NCBI GenBank assembly: GCA_017462915.1
Contig: JAFTQG010000020.1
Location: forward strand, 1-54,286
Reading direction: 5' to 3'
Length of the DNA: 54,286 bases
DNA from: Prevotella sp.
Lineage (GTDB): Bacteria > Bacteroidota > Bacteroidia > Bacteroidales > Bacteroidaceae
The notes beneath the pieces were generated by a model, which saw only the letters and a program-made list of their open reading frames with translations, did no database searches and had not been told where the DNA came from. Every line of letters begins with the position of its first letter. Positions within the stretch are counted from its first letter, which is position 1. This document shows positions 42,805 to 50,198 of this stretch, in pieces. The translations under genes were made by a program, and so were the position numbers.

Positions 42805-43073
42805 ATTACAATATCAAAATATTACCAAGAGAAAATCCTATACGGATATGAAACTTAATATGTACATAATATTTCATACATTTGCTCAGAGTTATCGATG
42901 CTTTGAGCAGAATAATTATGTACATACATTTAGTACATCATATACAAACGGCATAGGATTCTCACATCATCAATCGCATAGTTATTTCCATCGGGCTTTT
43001 TAAAGCCTACAAAGAAGTAAGACAATATTGGATAGTTGGAGTTTCCTTGCCGGGAGATTCCAACTATTTTTTT
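42805..43073 (+). ncRNA. Candidate structured RNA (rod-like hairpin) ahead of the regulator gene
   Basis: Between the promoter at 42791 and a terminator-like stem (ATAGTTGGA at 43032-43040, TCCAACTAT at 43058-43066, then seven T) lies a 135-nt hairpin, 42829-42963. From outside in: GAGAA/TTCTC, TCCTAT/ATAGGA, ATATG/CATAT, a perfect 12-bp TATGTACATAAT/ATTATGTACATA, and GCTCA/TGAGC near the loop. The rod with central bulges recalls 6S RNA, but I cannot assign it. It may instead be a long attenuating leader of the gene at 43094. Confidence 0.5.
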
Positions 43074-43093
43074 ACATTACAAATGAAAGAACT

Positions 43094-43507
43094 ATGCCAG
43101 CAAATAAAAATGCCTTGATAAGGTACAAGACAATAGACAACTGTTTGAGAAACAGATATAGAAGATGGACGCTCGACGATCTTGTTGAAGCATGTAGCGA
43201 TGCGCTCTATGATATGGAAGGAATAACCAAAGGGGTATGTGCCAGAACTGTCCAGATGGACATACAGATTATGAGATCAGACAAACTTGGTTACAACGCC
43301 CCGATAGAGGTTTACGATAGAATCTACTACAGATATGCAGACCCTAATTACTCTATCACTGGCATGCCTTTATCTATAGAGGATTTCAAATTGATTAAGG
43401 AGGCCATAATTCTCCTTGAAAACAAGAAAGACAAGGATAGTGAATACACTATCAAAGTGCTTGACAAAGTGCAGAATAGACTTAAATCCATACTAAATTT
43501 TGTATAA
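43094..43507 (+). CDS. Short WYL-type regulator, N-terminal HTH part only
   Basis: A 137-residue protein. It matches the N-terminus of Bacteroidetes WYL-domain regulators (NKNALIRYKTIDNCLRNRYR, then the WTLDDLVEACSDAL helix-turn-helix, then RTVQMDIQIMRSDKLGYNAP), a DNA-binding module. The sensor WYL domain that normally gives 300 or more residues is missing: the frame ends 70 residues after the HTH with a helical tail (IKVLDKVQNRLKSILNFV). Either a truncation or a natural short form. ATG 43094 lies 21 bp after the terminator of the structured RNA, so expression may depend on read-through. Confidence 0.65.
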   Translation: MPANKNALIRYKTIDNCLRNRYRRWTLDDLVEACSDALYDMEGITKGVCARTVQMDIQIMRSDKLGYNAPIEVYDRIYYRYADPNYSITGMPLSIEDFKLIKEAIILLENKKDKDSEYTIKVLDKVQNRLKSILNFV

Positions 43508-43558
43508 TAAAAATAGTATGAATGGATTTCAACAGCGTTTAGCATTATAAAGATAACG

Positions 43559-43598
43559 AAGGCTTCTTTTCAAGCAGTATTGCAAGAAAAGAAGCCTT
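43559..43598. terminator. Bidirectional terminator between the regulator gene and the tRNA array
   Basis: Perfect 13-bp stem AAGGCTTCTTTTC / GAAAAGAAGCCTT. It can end both the plus-strand regulator transcript and the minus-strand tRNA transcript. Confidence 0.8.
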
Positions 43599-43664
43599 TC
43601 CCATGAAGTTTCAGGGGTAAAACAAAAGAGAAGCTTCACAGCCACCGTGCTTTGAAACATAAAG

Positions 43665-43738
43665 GGAGTTTGATGGGAATCGAACCCACGACCACCAGAG
43701 CCACAACCTGGCACTCTACCAACTGAGCTACAAACTCC
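43665..43738 (-). tRNA. tRNA-His (GTG)
   Basis: Complete cloverleaf of 74 nt. The 8-bp acceptor GGAGTTTG/CAAACTCC includes the His-specific extra G-1 paired with C73. Anticodon stem CCAGG/TCTGG closes the loop TTGTGGC with anticodon GTG; T-loop GTTCGATTC is canonical. No encoded CCA. This is the last tRNA of the array. Confidence 0.93.
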
Positions 43739-43824
43739 ATGTTGTTGTCCTTGAAAGAATTGAATCTTCTAAACACATAGCCAAAACCTGTTGTTATACC
43801 GTTATATTATTGGGCAATCTATTG

Positions 43825-43927
43825 TTCGGGAGGTAGGCCTCGAATCTACGAAAGTAATAAGACAATGGATTTTCTCGCAAGCTCAAGGAACTCCAGTCTA
43901 CCCTCGTTGCCGCTGTAGCACTCCCGA
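43825..43927 (-). tRNA. tRNA-like element with expanded anticodon domain
   Basis: A 103-nt element with a perfect 7-bp acceptor (TCGGGAG/CTCCCGA), discriminator A followed by CA, a 4-bp D-stem CTAC/GTAG, and a T-arm GTAG/CTAC with loop TTCGAGG but an A:C mismatch at the closing pair. The expected anticodon stem TGGA/TCCA exists, but 22 nt instead of 7 lie inside it, and these form a sub-hairpin CTTG/CGAG. No normal anticodon can be read. It may be a pseudogene, a tRNA interrupted by an insertion or intron, or a novel tRNA-like RNA. Confidence 0.4.
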
Positions 43928-43938
43928 ATAGTTTTGTG

Positions 43939-44011
43939 CGGAGCCTCATGGAGTTGAACCATGTTCTCAGGATTTTCAGTCCTGCGCATACACCAAGTCT
44001 GCCAAGGCTCC
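43939..44011 (-). tRNA. tRNA-Phe (GAA), divergent
   Basis: 73 nt. Acceptor GGAGCCT/AGGCTCC, anticodon stem CAGGA/TCCTG with loop CTGAAAA (anticodon GAA), T-stem CATGG/CCATG with loop TTCAACT, all perfectly paired. The D-stem has only three pairs. The discriminator is G, whereas bacterial tRNA-Phe normally has A, and the body is unlike the usual Bacteroidetes tRNA-Phe. Confidence 0.75.
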
Positions 44012-44018
44012 AATGCTG

Positions 44019-44093
44019 TGACGAGGATGGGACTCGACCCCATAACCTGATGCTTCGTAGACAACTGCTCTGTTCCAATTGAGCTACCTCGCC
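44019..44093 (-). tRNA. tRNA-Arg (ACG)-like, divergent
   Basis: 75 nt. Acceptor GGCGAGG/CCTCGTC (one G:T), D-stem GCTC/GAGC, T-stem ATGGG/CCCAT with loop GTCGAGT (G at the usual T54). The anticodon loop CTACGAA gives ACG, but its stem GTTGT/GCATC has a T:T mismatch. Identity Arg(ACG) follows from the loop only. Confidence 0.55.
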
Positions 44094-44098
44094 ATTTG

Positions 44099-44183
44099 CG
44101 GAAGCAGAAGGATTCGAACCTTCGGAACCATATGGTTCGGCACGTTAGCAGTGTGTCGGTTTAAGCCACTCACCCATGCTTCC
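44099..44183 (-). tRNA. tRNA-Ser (GCT), divergent
   Basis: 85 nt, type II with long variable arm. Acceptor GGAAGCA/TGCTTCC, discriminator G (correct for Ser), T-arm GAAGG/CCTTC with TTCGAAT. The anticodon loop CTGCTAA gives GCT. The anticodon stem ACACA/CGTGC has two A:C mismatches (first and last pair), unusual for a working tRNA. It is the first gene of the minus-strand array. Confidence 0.7.
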
Positions 44184-44198
44184 TTTGTTTTGACGATG

Positions 44199-44206
44199 CA
44201 AAGTTA
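44199..44206 (-). promoter_or_regulatory. -7 box TAACTTTG of the tRNA array
   Basis: Complement of CAAAGTTA, 16 bp upstream of tRNA-Ser; transcription from here would run through all five tRNA units to the terminator at 43559. Confidence 0.7.
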
Positions 44207-44291
44207 GAAATGGTGAATGAAGCCTTTTTTCGTAGCAAGAAAAAAAGAATCAAAATTATCGATTATTTTATGATTTTCCTCGAAATAAGGC

Positions 44292-44429
44292 TTAAAAGGT
44301 AGCTTTTGCAGTACAAAAATTAAAGAGCGGCTTCATTGATAGCAGAAACGTGGATGTAATGTTTCCTAAGAAAAAACGGTCAAATCCGTCTTTACGTATG
44401 TCGCACACAGTCGTTTTGGATGTTGCCAT
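44292..44429 (-). pseudogene. Possible remnant of a tyrosine-recombinase N-terminus
   Basis: The minus-strand frame from ATG 44429 reads MATSKTTVCDIRKDGF and then loses any family resemblance. The first residues recall the Arm-binding start of Bacteroidetes phage-type integrases (MATFK...RKDGFYRV). The iteron block B lies about 75 bp upstream. With so few residues this is a weak call; chance resemblance is quite possible. Confidence 0.22.
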
Positions 44430-44504
44430 TTCTTCCGTCTTCCTATTTTTTTGTTGATAAATTCTATGTCGTTTCCGTATCTCGCACAGTTGCCGATAGT
44501 TATA

Positions 44505-44582
44505 CTTGTACGTGGACTTGTACGTTGCTGTACGTAGGCCCCCAAAAAAAGTGTGTACGTTTCTGTACGTTTTTCCGTTCAT
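44505..44582. repeat. GTAC iteron block B
   Basis: Five GTAC motifs (CTTGTACGTGG, CTTGTACGTTG, CTGTACGTAGG, GTGTGTACGTTT, CTGTACGTTTTTCC) with 10-11 bp spacing on either side of a C/A run. Direct diverged copy of block A at 42624. Confidence 0.7.
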
Positions 44583-44754
44583 TTGTACACACAAAGTGAA
44601 GCCAAGTGCACGAACCTACTAAGTTGTCGGATTATGTTCGTTATGCTGTGTTATTCCACTGAACTTGTGCCACGATAATTTGTGCCATCATATCAGTCTG
44701 TTGTGATTTGCTGGCCAGCAGTCGCTCAACGAAAGTGCAAAAGATACAGATGTT

Positions 44755-45234
44755 TTATAAATGTGCACTTTCATACAGTCTCGACATCTTTGCAATCTTT
44801 AGGTCTATATTATTGTCAACATTATAATGAGTGCGCACTGGTTTATCTGTCATAATGCAAATATCTACAGTGTATTTAAATGCAATTATAGGGGCATTGA
44901 AAATGATTTTTATTTCTGGCGAGTTCTCTCTTCTCATTAAAATGCCAGGATGTGCACTGCCAAGATTTATATATTCAATTTGTTGATACCCCTTATCTCT
45001 AAAGAAAGCCATTTCTGATTCTAAATACATTACATAATCATCAAATAGGAGTTTATTCCGAAATCCGAGTCCAAACAGTGCTCCAACGAAAACGATAACT
45101 CCAAAGAAAATCAGAACTATACCTAATATGAAATAGAATACAATCCAAAGTTGAGAATAAATGAAAAAGGTTATTATTGCCAATAGAATCAGAATCGAAG
45201 GCATTAAAGACAGTAACTCCCGAAATATCTTCAT
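44755..45234 (-). CDS. Hypothetical membrane protein with two N-terminal helices
   Basis: A 159-residue protein I do not recognise. Residues about 10-28 and 31-58 are strongly hydrophobic (two membrane helices, or one hairpin), followed by a soluble C-terminal domain of about 95 residues with alternating charged and beta-prone segments (GYQQIEYINLG, PEIKIIFNAPIIAFKYTVDICI). No signal peptide cleavage site is evident. The gene lies alone between the iteron island and ppdK; AT-rich codon use contrasts with its GC-richer neighbours, which may point to transfer. Confidence 0.6.
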   Translation of the reverse strand: MKIFRELLSLMPSILILLAIITFFIYSQLWIVFYFILGIVLIFFGVIVFVGALFGLGFRNKLLFDDYVMYLESEMAFFRDKGYQQIEYINLGSAHPGILMRRENSPEIKIIFNAPIIAFKYTVDICIMTDKPVRTHYNVDNNIDLKIAKMSRLYESAHL

Positions 45235-45308
45235 AATCTTATTTGATTAGAAATGTAAAAAAAACATTGGACCCGGCAATTATAATCAGTTCCGACTTAT
45301 GATGAAAC

Positions 45309-45344
45309 AAGGTGGGGATTCCGAAGTTCCGAAATCCCCACCTT
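45309..45344 (-). terminator. Terminator of ppdK
   Basis: Long stem AAGGTGGGGATT / AATCCCCACCTT, 30 bp past the ppdK stop. Confidence 0.85.
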
Positions 45345-45374
45345 ATTATAGAATTATTTATTCAGACGAAGGGG

Positions 45375-48095
45375 TTATTCCTCAACTGCTGCCTGCGCCG
45401 CTGCGAGGCGTGCGATAGGCACGCGGAATGGTGAGCAGGAAGCGTAGTTCATGCCGACCTTAGCGCAGAACTTGACAGATGAAGGCTCTCCACCGTGCTC
45501 ACCACATATACCTGTACGGAGGTCTGGACGTACGGCGCGGCCGTTCTTTACAGCCATGTCGATGAGCTGGCCTACACCCTCCTGGTCAAGAACCTGGAAT
45601 GGGTCAACCTTCAGAATCTTCTTCTCCATGTATGCAGGGAGGAAAGAGGCGATGTCATCACGAGAGTAGCCGTAGGTCATCTGTGTGAGGTCGTTTGTAC
45701 CGAATAAGAAGTACTGTGCCTCCTCTGCTATCTGGCTTGCTGTGAGGGCGGCACGTGGTATCTCGATCATTGTACCGATTTCAAACTCGACTTCGATGCC
45801 CTGCTCCTCGAACACTTCCTTCGCAGTCTTCACGATGATGGCCTTCTGCTGCTTGAGCTCAAGCACAGTACCAATCAGCGGAACCATAATTTCCGGACAA
45901 GGGTTCTTGCCCTCCTTCTTCAGTTCGCAGGCTGCTGTGAGGATAGCGCGTGTCTGCATAGCTGTAATCTCAGGGAATGTGATGCCGAGACGGCAGCCAC
46001 GGTGACCGAGCATAGGATTGTTCTCGGCAAGAGAGTTGACGCGCTTCTGTATTTCTGCTACGCTTACGCCCATCTCACGTGCCATAGTCTCCTGACCTTC
46101 AAGGTCATGTGGCACGAACTCGTGGAGCGGTGGGTCAAGGAGACGGATATTGACGTGCAGTCCGTCCATAGCCTCGAGGATGCCCTTGAAGTCTGCCTTC
46201 TGGTAAGGGAGGAGCTTGGCAAGTGCCTTCTCGCGTCCTGCCACGTTGTCTGCAAGAATCATTTCGCGCATCGCGATAATCTTCTGTCCCTCGAAGAACA
46301 TGTGCTCTGTACGTGTGAGACCGATACCCTTTGCGCCGAACTCGCGTCCCATGCGTGCATCGTGTGGAGTATCAGCGTTGGTACGTACCTGCAGCTTTGT
46401 ATATTTGTCGCACAGTTCCATGAGCTCCTTGAAGTCTCCAGAGAGCTCTGCGGCCTTTGTCTTCACCTCGCCGGCATAAACCTGACCTGTCGTACCGTTG
46501 AGGGAGATATAGTCACCTTCCTTGTATACAGTACCGTCGATCTCTACAGTCTTGGTCTTGTAGTCTACGTTGATGGCACCTGCACCAGATACGCAGCACT
46601 TGCCCATACCGCGTGCAACGACGGCTGCGTGTGATGTCATGCCGCCACGTGCTGTGAGGATACCCTCTGCGGCAGACATGCCTGCGAGGTCTTCAGGTGA
46701 AGTCTCGATACGTACCATGATGACCTTGTGGCCGTCGGCGTGCCAAGTCTCTGCGTCGTCGGCGTGGAACACGATCTGACCGCAGGCGGCACCTGGAGAT
46801 GCAGGGAGACCCTGTGTGATGACCTTAGCCTTAGAGAGGGCGAGCTTGTCGAATACAGGGTGGAGAAGTTCGTCGAGCTTCTGTGGCTCACAGCGGAGGA
46901 TAGCTGTCTTCTCGTCTATCATGCCTTCGTGGAGAAGGTCCATGGCAATCTTCACCATGGCTGTACCTGTACGCTTGCCGTTACGTGTCTGAAGGAACCA
47001 GAGCTTGCCTTCCTGCACAGTGAACTCCATATCCTGCATGTCGTGATAGTGGTGCTCCAGCTTGTCCTGAAGGGTATTCAGCTCTGCATAGAGCTCAGGC
47101 ATAGCCTCTTCCATGGAAGGATACTTTGCCAGACGCTCCTCTTCAGGGATGCCTGCGCGCTCAGCCCAGCGCTGAGAACCAATCTTCGTGATCTGCTGTG
47201 GTGTGCGGATTCCGGCAACAACATCCTCGCCCTGTGCGTTGATGAGATACTCGCCGTTGAAAAGGTTCTCGCCGTTGCCTGCATCGCGTGAGAAGCAGAC
47301 GCCTGTAGCGGATGTGTCGCCCATGTTTCCGAATACCATCGCCATGACGGATACCGCTGTTCCCCATTCGTCAGGAATACCCTCCATCTTGCGGTAGAGG
47401 ATGGCACGCTCGTTCATCCAAGAGCGGAATACGGCGCAGATAGCGCCCCAAAGCTGCTCGATAGGGTCGTTAGGGAAGTCGGAACCTGTCTGCTCCTTGA
47501 TGGCAGTCTTGAAGAGTGTGACGAGTTTCTTCAAAGAGTCTACAGAGAGGTCCTTGTCAAGCTCCACGCCCTGCTCCTTCTTCACCTGCTCGATAATTCT
47601 CTCGAACGGGTCGATATCCTCCTTGTTCTCAGGCTTCATGCCGAGGACTACATCGCCGTACATCTGTACGAAACGGCGGTAGGAGTCGTATACGAAATGA
47701 GGGTTGCCGGTCTTCTTGCACATGCCCTCTGCCACTTCGTCATTGAGACCGAGGTTGAGGATGGTGTCCATCATGCCCGGCATGGAAGCGCGCGCACCGG
47801 AACGTACCGATACGAGGAGAGGGTTGTCGACATCGCCGAACTTGGATCTCATCAATTCCTCAACGTGCTTCACAGCTGCGTTGACCTCATCCTTGAGGAG
47901 TTCCACGATTTTTTCCTGTCCGATCTCATAATATTCGTTACAGGTATCTGTAGTGATAGTGAATCCAGGAGGAACTGGTACGCCGATGAGGTTCATCTCA
48001 GCCAGGTTGGCACCTTTGCCACCAAGCTTCTCACGCATCTGCGCATTGCCTTCAGCCTTGCCGTTGCCGAAGGTATAAACTCTTTTTTCGCTCAT
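45375..48095 (-). CDS. ppdK: Pyruvate, phosphate dikinase
   Basis: A 906-residue PPDK interconverting pyruvate + ATP + Pi with phosphoenolpyruvate + AMP + PPi. In order: ATP-grasp domain (LGGKGANLAEMNLIGVPVPPGF; SVRSGARASMPGMMDTILNLG), swivelling phosphohistidine domain (GGMTSHAAVVARGMGKCCVSG) and TIM barrel (VNIRLLDPPLHEF, FLFGTNDLTQMTYGYSRDD, GICGEHGG). In Bacteroidales it links glycolysis and PEP-dependent steps using pyrophosphate. Full length. Confidence 0.97.
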   Translation of the reverse strand: MSEKRVYTFGNGKAEGNAQMREKLGGKGANLAEMNLIGVPVPPGFTITTDTCNEYYEIGQEKIVELLKDEVNAAVKHVEELMRSKFGDVDNPLLVSVRSGARASMPGMMDTILNLGLNDEVAEGMCKKTGNPHFVYDSYRRFVQMYGDVVLGMKPENKEDIDPFERIIEQVKKEQGVELDKDLSVDSLKKLVTLFKTAIKEQTGSDFPNDPIEQLWGAICAVFRSWMNERAILYRKMEGIPDEWGTAVSVMAMVFGNMGDTSATGVCFSRDAGNGENLFNGEYLINAQGEDVVAGIRTPQQITKIGSQRWAERAGIPEEERLAKYPSMEEAMPELYAELNTLQDKLEHHYHDMQDMEFTVQEGKLWFLQTRNGKRTGTAMVKIAMDLLHEGMIDEKTAILRCEPQKLDELLHPVFDKLALSKAKVITQGLPASPGAACGQIVFHADDAETWHADGHKVIMVRIETSPEDLAGMSAAEGILTARGGMTSHAAVVARGMGKCCVSGAGAINVDYKTKTVEIDGTVYKEGDYISLNGTTGQVYAGEVKTKAAELSGDFKELMELCDKYTKLQVRTNADTPHDARMGREFGAKGIGLTRTEHMFFEGQKIIAMREMILADNVAGREKALAKLLPYQKADFKGILEAMDGLHVNIRLLDPPLHEFVPHDLEGQETMAREMGVSVAEIQKRVNSLAENNPMLGHRGCRLGITFPEITAMQTRAILTAACELKKEGKNPCPEIMVPLIGTVLELKQQKAIIVKTAKEVFEEQGIEVEFEIGTMIEIPRAALTASQIAEEAQYFLFGTNDLTQMTYGYSRDDIASFLPAYMEKKILKVDPFQVLDQEGVGQLIDMAVKNGRAVRPDLRTGICGEHGGEPSSVKFCAKVGMNYASCSPFRVPIARLAAAQAAVEE

Positions 48096-48147
48096 TGTGC
48101 TTGTAGGTTTTTGTTTGAATAAAATTATGTTAATTCATCTTATGATG

Positions 48148-48155
48148 CAAATATA
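48148..48155 (-). promoter_or_regulatory. -7 box TATATTTG for ppdK
   Basis: Complement of CAAATATA, 53 bp upstream of the ATG. Confidence 0.65.
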
Positions 48156-48259
48156 CTAAGATTTAACGATATAGCCAAACTTTTGGAGGATTTATTTTAC
48201 ATATTTTTACCCTTAATATTTATTTGCCATATATTTTTGCTGATTTGATGAAAAATTCG

Positions 48260-48267
48260 TAATTTTG
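48260..48267 (+). promoter_or_regulatory. -7 box TAATTTTG for rlmD
   Basis: A TTTTG about 20 bp upstream may be the -33 element; the leader to ATG 48376 is about 100 nt. Confidence 0.65.
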
Positions 48268-48375
48268 TACCAAATTCGATTTTCACTTTACGGCATGTCA
48301 TGCGGAGAGCAGACAGGAACGGTCGCTCTGCCGTAGACATACGTGTAAAAGCAAATTCTGTATATCACAATCTGT

Positions 48376-49833
48376 ATGGCAAGAAAGAAGAAAGCATTAC
48401 CGATACTTGAGAATGTAACGATAGAGGATATCGCGGCGGAGGGCAAGAGCATCGTCCGCTGGAATGACATGGTGGTCTTTGTGCCGTTCTGCGTCCCGGG
48501 AGACATCGTGGACTTGCAGATAAAGCGCAAGAAGCACTCCTATGCCGAGGCGGAGGTCATAAGGTTCCACAAATACAGCGATGTGCGCATAGAACCCAAA
48601 TGCCAGCATTTCGGTCTGTGTGGCGGATGCAAATGGCAGCAGCTGCCTTACGAGGAACAGTTGAAGGCGAAGCAGAACCAGGTGATGCAGCAGCTGCGCC
48701 GCATCGGACATGTAGAGCTTCCGGAATGCAGCCCTATCCTCGGCAGTGCAAAGACTTTCGAGTACAGGAACAAACTCGAGTTCGGATGCTCATGCAAGCG
48801 TTGGCTCACACGCGAGCAGATGTCTGCCGGCATACCTTTCGAACCGGCGATAGGTTTCCATATCACAGGAGCCTTCGACAAGATTCTCCCTATAGAGAAG
48901 TGCTGGCTCATGGACGACCTGAACAACGAGATACGCAATTACATATATAGGTACGCGTGTGAGAACAGCCTCACCTTTTTCAATCTTCGCGAACAGCACG
49001 GACTCCTACGCGACATGATGATACGCAACTCCAATACAGGGGAATGGATGTTCCTGATGCAGTTCGGTCCGCAGGAGAAGGTCGCCAATGCCGACGCATA
49101 CAGCGAGGCGGAGGCGCAGACATTCTTCGACAAGGAGAAGGCCATGGCCCTGCTTGGCAGTCTGGCAGAGAGATTCCCGCAGATAACGTCTCTCCTCTGG
49201 GTGTATAATCCTAAGTGTAATGATACGTTCGGAGACCTGAATTTCAATGTCTTCAAGGGAAACGACCATATCTTTGAGGTGATGGAAGACCTGCGTTTCA
49301 AGGTCGGTCCGAAATCATTCTATCAGACAAATACCGACCAGGCGTATCATCTCTACGATGTCGCGCGCAGTTTCGCCCGTCTGACAGGCAGCGAGACCGT
49401 CTATGACCTATATACCGGCACCGGCACAATAGCCAATTTCGTAGCCAACAGAGCGCGCAAGGTGGTGGGAATAGAGTATGTCCCGGAGGCTATTGAAGAC
49501 GCAAAGGTGAACTCGAAGATAAACAATATCGGCAATACCGAGTTCTTTGCCGGCGACATGAAAGACATCCTCACAGCAGACTTTATCGCAGAGCACGGCC
49601 AGCCAGATGTCATCATCACCGACCCTCCGCGTGCCGGAATGCATCCCGATGTCGTCAATGTCATCATCGGTGCGGCTCCCGAGCGTATAGTCTATGTCAG
49701 CTGCAATCCTGCCACCCAGGCCCGCGACCTCCAGCTTCTTGATACGCACTATAAGGTCATGGCAGTACAGCCGGTAGACATGTTCCCGCATACGCCGCAC
49801 GTGGAGAATGTCGTGCTTCTTGAGAAACGGTGA
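48376..49833 (+). CDS. rlmD: 23S rRNA (uracil-C5-)-methyltransferase RlmD-like
   Basis: A 485-residue TrmA/RlmD-family RNA m5U methyltransferase. An N-terminal TRAM domain (residues 10-65) is followed by the Fe-S cysteines C-x5-C-x2-C (CQHFGLCGGCKWQ, with a fourth Cys near residue 172), the SAM motif YDLYTGTGTIANFVA, the ITDPPRAGMHPDV segment and the nucleophile in IVYVSCNPATQARDL. The family has paralogues (RlmC, RlmCD); RlmD is the usual label in Bacteroidetes. Confidence 0.92.
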   Translation: MARKKKALPILENVTIEDIAAEGKSIVRWNDMVVFVPFCVPGDIVDLQIKRKKHSYAEAEVIRFHKYSDVRIEPKCQHFGLCGGCKWQQLPYEEQLKAKQNQVMQQLRRIGHVELPECSPILGSAKTFEYRNKLEFGCSCKRWLTREQMSAGIPFEPAIGFHITGAFDKILPIEKCWLMDDLNNEIRNYIYRYACENSLTFFNLREQHGLLRDMMIRNSNTGEWMFLMQFGPQEKVANADAYSEAEAQTFFDKEKAMALLGSLAERFPQITSLLWVYNPKCNDTFGDLNFNVFKGNDHIFEVMEDLRFKVGPKSFYQTNTDQAYHLYDVARSFARLTGSETVYDLYTGTGTIANFVANRARKVVGIEYVPEAIEDAKVNSKINNIGNTEFFAGDMKDILTADFIAEHGQPDVIITDPPRAGMHPDVVNVIIGAAPERIVYVSCNPATQARDLQLLDTHYKVMAVQPVDMFPHTPHVENVVLLEKR

Positions 49834-49945
49834 TAAATATCCTCCTGCAAAGATTTTGTATTATTGCATATTGTTTTGATATACAGTAATATAACTGTTT
49901 GGTTGTAAGGGGTGTAACCGTGAAAGCCGACCACGAAGCTTGCAA

Positions 49946-50033
49946 AGGGTGACACTTCGCGCTACAGACGGTGACGCTTCGCCGTGTCAAATGTGACACT
50001 TTGCCTGTCAAAAGGTCACCCCGGAATTTCCAG
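49946..50033. repeat. Four-unit 22-bp periodic palindromic element, copy 3
   Basis: Units begin at 49946, 49968, 49990 and 50012 with cores AGGGTGACACTT, ACGGTGACGCTT, AATGTGACACTT and AAGGTCACCCC. More diverged than copies at 6168 and 29839 but with the same 22-bp register and unit number. Downstream of rlmD. Confidence 0.88.
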
Positions 50034-50045
50034 ACATAAATGATT

Positions 50046-50104
50046 AAACATGCTCAGGGCTTCTGTCTAATGTTTCCATATAGACAGAAGCCCTGAGCAT
50101 GTTT
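50046..50104. terminator. Perfect 24-bp stem after rlmD
   Basis: A perfect inverted repeat with 24-bp arms (CTCAGGGCTTCTGTCTA on the left, TAGACAGAAGCCCTGAG on the right, extended by AAACATG/CATGTTT) and an 11-nt loop. It is bidirectional and ends with TTTATAAT. Longer and more perfect than the other terminators here. Confidence 0.75.
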
Positions 50105-50184
50105 ATAATATGCCGGAGAGAGCGGCCGCCAAAATATTTTTTCAAAAAACAAATCTAATCCTTGCACGAATGAATATATTTTTA

Positions 50185-50192
50185 TAACTTTG
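50185..50192 (+). promoter_or_regulatory. Promoter of the candidate RNA: -33 TTG and -7 TAACTTTG
   Basis: TTG at 50162-50164 and TAACTTTG at 50185-50192 match Bacteroidetes consensus and spacing well. No open reading frame of note follows. Confidence 0.75.
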
Positions 50193-50198
50193 TGGCAG

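Noticed and set aside
43794-44078. A protein-coding frame of 94 codons on the minus strand
   Set aside because: It runs across three tRNA units and is a shadow of them.
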